From NCBI GenBank assembly GCA_024710675.1, contig JANJUH010000276.1, positions 1 to 7,101 on the forward strand: a stretch of DNA of 7,101 nucleotides. Reading direction: 5' to 3'. Numbering within the stretch: the stretch's first letter is position 1; every line of letters begins with the position of its first letter. Both the position numbers and the translations under genes were made by a program. Below are positions 4,937 through 7,101 of the stretch, piece after piece. The DNA is from Lysobacterales bacterium (lineage in GTDB: Bacteria > Pseudomonadota > Gammaproteobacteria > Xanthomonadales > SZUA-5). The notes under the pieces were generated by a model. It was not told where the DNA came from and ran no database searches. It worked only from the letters and a program-made list of their open reading frames with translations.

Positions 4937-6035
4937 ACCAGCGACGTAGCCAGATGCCGGCGCCGACCGCCAGGCCGGCGCAGCAGGCCAGCCAGAGGCC
5001 CAGCACGGGCCATCCCGAATGCGAGTACGCGAGCCATCGGGGAGCGCTCGCGAGGGCGATCTCGGTCGGCAAGCTGCTGCCCAGCAGGTGGAGCACCCAG
5101 CCGGAGGCGTAAGTGATCCCCATGGCCGTCAGCACGGGCCGTTGCTGCCAGGACGCGCGCAGCATCCCGAGCCATGCCGGGTCTTCCGGTCTGGCGCGGC
5201 GGCTGGGCGCACGGGTGGCGCGATAGGGCATGGGGCTGCCCATGGCGACCCGGGTCGCGGGCGGCGCGCCCGGAGTGATGGTCGTGGCGGCGGGCGACGT
5301 GGCTGCGGGTGATGGCTCCGACGTGAACTGCGCGACTGCCGCTGCCAATCGCGGAGCTGCAGCTGGCGGCTGTGATGCAAATGGCGGGGCTGCCGGTGTC
5401 GCTGGCGGGGAATTCACACGCAGGGGCGAAGGCACGTACGGCGGCGGACTGGGAGCCGCCTGCATTGCCGCCAGGGCCAGTACCAGCAGCAGGGCGAACC
5501 AGGTGGGCAGGACGAAGCCTATCGGTGGTCGCGCGAGCGACCGGCATTTTGGCGTCGCGTGGGTGCCCCCGGGCCCGATGCCGGCGTGGTAACTCCCATG
5601 CCCCATGCCGGCCAGGGCATAGGCCGCCAAGGCGGTCACCAGCGAAGCCTCCCTGGCGCTGCAGACCGGCACATGCGTGGTGGGTCCGGGGGCCGGGAAC
5701 TGAAGGGCCGTCACGAACAGCCCAACCAGGAGGATCAGTGTGTTCCGGATTCGGGCCGCGGGTCCGGAGCAAGCCTCGACGTGCTCGCGAAAGAAGGAGC
5801 CCGAGCTGACGAATCGCCACAGCGCAATGCTTGCGGCCGTTATCGCTGCCACGGAACTTGTCAGGTAGAGCGCCACGGAGGACACGCCCAGCGGCAAGCC
5901 GAAGGTACTGCCAGCCGCGCCGAACACCAACCAGGTCCTGTCGTCGAGCAGCAGCAGCGCGGGCAAGGCCAGAAGCATGGCCATGCCCAGCAATGCCAGC
6001 CATCCGAAGGGTCGCTTGGCCTTGGCTTGGCTCAT
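4926..6035 (-). CDS. multi-spanning membrane protein of unknown function with Pro/Ala-rich linker
   Basis: This 369-residue protein is not one I recognise. Likely membrane segments are about 11-31, 48-74, 98-114, 129-145 and 174-192. A long Pro/Ala/Ser/Thr-rich, probably disordered stretch follows (about 193-290). Two more hydrophobic segments lie near the C-terminus (about 301-319 and 342-363), and the protein ends in basic WLRRWFND. Between segments 4 and 5 is a Gly/His-rich piece, GMGHGSYHAGIGPGG (143-157). No enzymatic motif is seen. The start at 6035 is well supported: the ATG overlaps the tsaB stop as ATGA, with AAGG a few nt upstream, so translation is probably coupled to tsaB. Codons such as ATA, ACA, TTT, CTT and AGT are more frequent than in queA/tgt, suggesting weak selection or lower expression. 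The competing frame on the same strand (4819-6276) is Arg-rich and crosses tsaB, so it was rejected. Confidence 0.72.
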   Translation of the reverse strand: MSQAKAKRPFGWLALLGMAMLLALPALLLLDDRTWLVFGAAGSTFGLPLGVSSVALYLTSSVAAITAASIALWRFVSSGSFFREHVEACSGPAARIRNTLILLVGLFVTALQFPAPGPTTHVPVCSAREASLVTALAAYALAGMGHGSYHAGIGPGGTHATPKCRSLARPPIGFVLPTWFALLLVLALAAMQAAPSPPPYVPSPLRVNSPPATPAAPPFASQPPAAAPRLAAAVAQFTSEPSPAATSPAATTITPGAPPATRVAMGSPMPYRATRAPSRRARPEDPAWLGMLRASWQQRPVLTAMGITYASGWVLHLLGSSLPTEIALASAPRWLAYSHSGWPVLGLWLACCAGLAVGAGIWLRRWFND

Positions 6036-6739
6036 CGCACCTTGTCGCGCCGTTCGGCCTCCGTCTCGGCCACCTTGTCACGCAGGTACACCGGCTGCGC
6101 GGCGGCAGCGCTGAGGCCGGCAGCGGCGTTCGCGCGTAGCTCACGTGCCGCCAGCCTTGCGATGGCGCGCGCGCTGGGCCAGAGTGCCTGGGGCAGGGCA
6201 TCGAGGCGATAGCCCAGCGCCGCATCGAGTTGAGCGTGGTAGGCGCGCTCGCCGGGTCCGAAGGCCGACCACACATCGTCGCCGGGCAGTTCCAGTTGCT
6301 CCGGTCGGCTCAGCCGTTCCTCGTCGCGCGCGGTCACCAGGCCATCGACGTCGACGTCGAAGCCCCCTGCGTAGACCTCGCCCATGCGCGCATCGAGCAG
6401 CGCCAGCAGCGGTGTTGCGGCGCCGCGCGCGTGCGCCTCCTGCGCCAGCGCCGCCAGCGAAGAGATCGGGATGGCCGGAATGTCGAGGCCGTAGGCGATG
6501 CCTTGCGCGGCAGCGACCGCCATGCGGACGCCGGTAAAGGCGCCCGGCCCGCGCCCGAAGGCCACTCCGCTGAGGTCCAGCCGCGCGATTCCCGCGTCGG
6601 CAAGGACTGCATCGATCAGCCCGAGCAGGTGGTCGCCATGGCGCTCGCCACCCGGCGCCTCGCGCTGCAGGACCTCGCCTCCCTTGTAGACGGCCACCGA
6701 GAGCACTTCGGTGGAGCATTCGATGGCGAGGATCTTCAT
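6032..6739 (-). CDS. tsaB: tRNA threonylcarbamoyladenosine biosynthesis protein TsaB
   Basis: TsaB is the non-catalytic ASKHA-fold partner that binds TsaD and, with TsaE, supports transfer of the threonylcarbamoyl group to A37 of ANN-decoding tRNAs (t6A). The 235-residue protein is close to the E. coli length (231). It begins MKILAIECSTE, matching the MRILAIDTATE family start, and contains the hallmark GRGPGAFTGVR (62-72), then AQGIAYGL (78-85), LLALLDARMGEVY (111-123) and a C-terminal QPVYLRDKVA (215-224). The ATG at 6739 is chosen from this N-terminus; the frame stays open upstream to 6967 but is Pro/Arg-rich and unlike the family. No clear SD is visible. Its TGA overlaps the ATG of the downstream membrane-protein gene by 4 bp (6032-6035). 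In many gammaproteobacteria tsaB neighbours other genes, so this pairing may be lineage-specific. Confidence 0.96.
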   Translation of the reverse strand: MKILAIECSTEVLSVAVYKGGEVLQREAPGGERHGDHLLGLIDAVLADAGIARLDLSGVAFGRGPGAFTGVRMAVAAAQGIAYGLDIPAIPISSLAALAQEAHARGAATPLLALLDARMGEVYAGGFDVDVDGLVTARDEERLSRPEQLELPGDDVWSAFGPGERAYHAQLDAALGYRLDALPQALWPSARAIARLAARELRANAAAGLSAAAAQPVYLRDKVAETEAERRDKVR

Positions 6740-6963
6740 CGGGCTGGCTGTTCGCGGGCGGCGCGGGAAAGGTGGTGGAGAGTAGCAGGAGGGCATGGGC
6801 GTCGAGTGCTCGGATGTGCGGAGTCCGCATGGGAGCGGATGGCGGCGGCGCGCACCCGGACCGAATCGGGCGGGCCTTGGGCCGGACTCGGCCGGCCGGC
6901 GGGCAAGATGCCCCCCCCTCATGATGCAAGGCCTTGCCACTCGAGCTTCGGGCGACCCCGCGT
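6740..6963. other. non-coding gap upstream of tsaB with short palindromes and a C8 tract
   Basis: These 224 nt lie between the partial minus-strand gene and tsaB. Visible inverted repeats are TGCGGA-G-TCCGCA (6817-6829), GGCCG-GACT-CGGCC (6880-6893), GGGCA-AGA-TGCCC (6901-6913) and the 12-bp palindrome GCAAGGCCTTGC (6926-6937). A run of eight C (6911-6918) overlaps the third. On the minus strand the last three lie just after the stop of the upstream gene, where a terminator could sit, but none is followed by a U-tract. No convincing promoter for tsaB was found. Open frames crossing the gap are Arg-rich and look non-coding. Confidence 0.6.
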
Positions 6964-7101
6964 TCACGCACTGAGTCGGGTCCGCAGCCGTCGATCCATG
7001 GGGCCGGTCAAGTGCCGCTCGATGGCGACTGCGAGCAGTACGCAGCCCATGATTGCCAACGGATATGCAAGCGGATTGAGCCCGTGATCCGGGCCGAGCC
7101 A
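6964..7101 (-). CDS. C-terminal end of an unidentified, probably membrane, protein (partial)
   Basis: Reading in from the right edge on the minus strand, 45 codons run to a TGA at 6966-6964. The peptide has one likely membrane helix (about residues 11-26 of the fragment, including YPLAIMGCVLLAVAIE), then a charged tail with ERH, MDRRLRTRL and a final SA. A last helix followed by IER and a basic tail recalls the C-termini of acyltransferase-3 (OafA/YrhL-type) membrane enzymes, but 45 residues are too few to assign it. The 5' end lies outside the window. It faces the same way as tsaB, about 225 nt upstream of it, so it may or may not share its transcript. Confidence 0.45.
   Translation of the reverse strand, partial: WLGPDHGLNPLAYPLAIMGCVLLAVAIERHLTGPMDRRLRTRLSA

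Noticed and set aside
5200..5460. Possible collagen-like or Gly-rich gene on the plus strand
   Set aside because: The Gly/Ala-rich frame is the complement of the Pro/Ala linker of the minus-strand membrane protein.
4819..6276. 485-codon minus-strand frame overlapping the membrane-protein and tsaB genes
   Set aside because: It crosses the tgt and tsaB coding regions, is Arg/Pro/His-rich and has no motif; the hydrophobic frame with an ATGA junction to tsaB is far more credible.
6740..6967. Upstream in-frame extension of tsaB
   Set aside because: Pro/Arg-rich sequence without similarity to TsaB; the family begins at MKILAIE.
6230..7087. 285-codon plus-strand frame over tsaB and the right edge
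   Set aside because: Antisense to tsaB; the translation is Arg/Ala/Gly-rich with no recognisable domain.

Overview
This is a GC-rich window with long open frames on both strands, typical of a high-GC proteobacterium. The QueA, Tgt and TsaB proteins look gammaproteobacterial, and a GTAG-headed REP palindrome of the type common in Xanthomonadales and Pseudomonas lies at the left edge. My best guess is a member of the Xanthomonadales (Lysobacterales), but no rRNA or lineage marker is present to prove it.

Left block, minus strand (1-2413): a 499-residue class III PLP-dependent aminotransferase is followed 19 nt later by a 279-residue P-loop ATPase-like protein. Its Walker A and Walker B motifs are both altered. 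The stop codon of the second gene lies inside the GTAG head of a REP element, which forms an 18-bp inverted repeat at the window edge. The pair looks like a two-gene operon of unknown pathway and is the least ordinary part of the window.

Divergent intergenic region (2414-2783): it carries a candidate promoter for the aminotransferase. It also holds a dispersed-repeat-like element made of three 9-nt tandem units, a 15-bp perfect inverted repeat spanning about 130 bp, and a 12-bp central palindrome. A consensus TTGACA lies inside the element, facing queA.

Central block, plus strand (2784-4936): queA and tgt overlap by 10 bp. Tgt places preQ1 into tRNA (position 34 of GUN anticodons) and QueA then adds the cyclopentane precursor from SAM, so the two genes encode consecutive steps of queuosine synthesis. 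The yajC-secD-secF genes that often follow tgt are absent.

Right block, minus strand (4926-7101): tsaB (t6A37 tRNA modification) is coupled by an ATGA overlap to a 369-residue multi-spanning membrane protein with a Pro/Ala-rich linker, which I do not recognise. The 3' end of that gene overlaps the 3' end of tgt by 11 bp. Upstream of tsaB are a 224-nt non-coding stretch with several short palindromes and a C8 run, and then the last 45 codons of another gene, probably a membrane protein, cut by the window edge.
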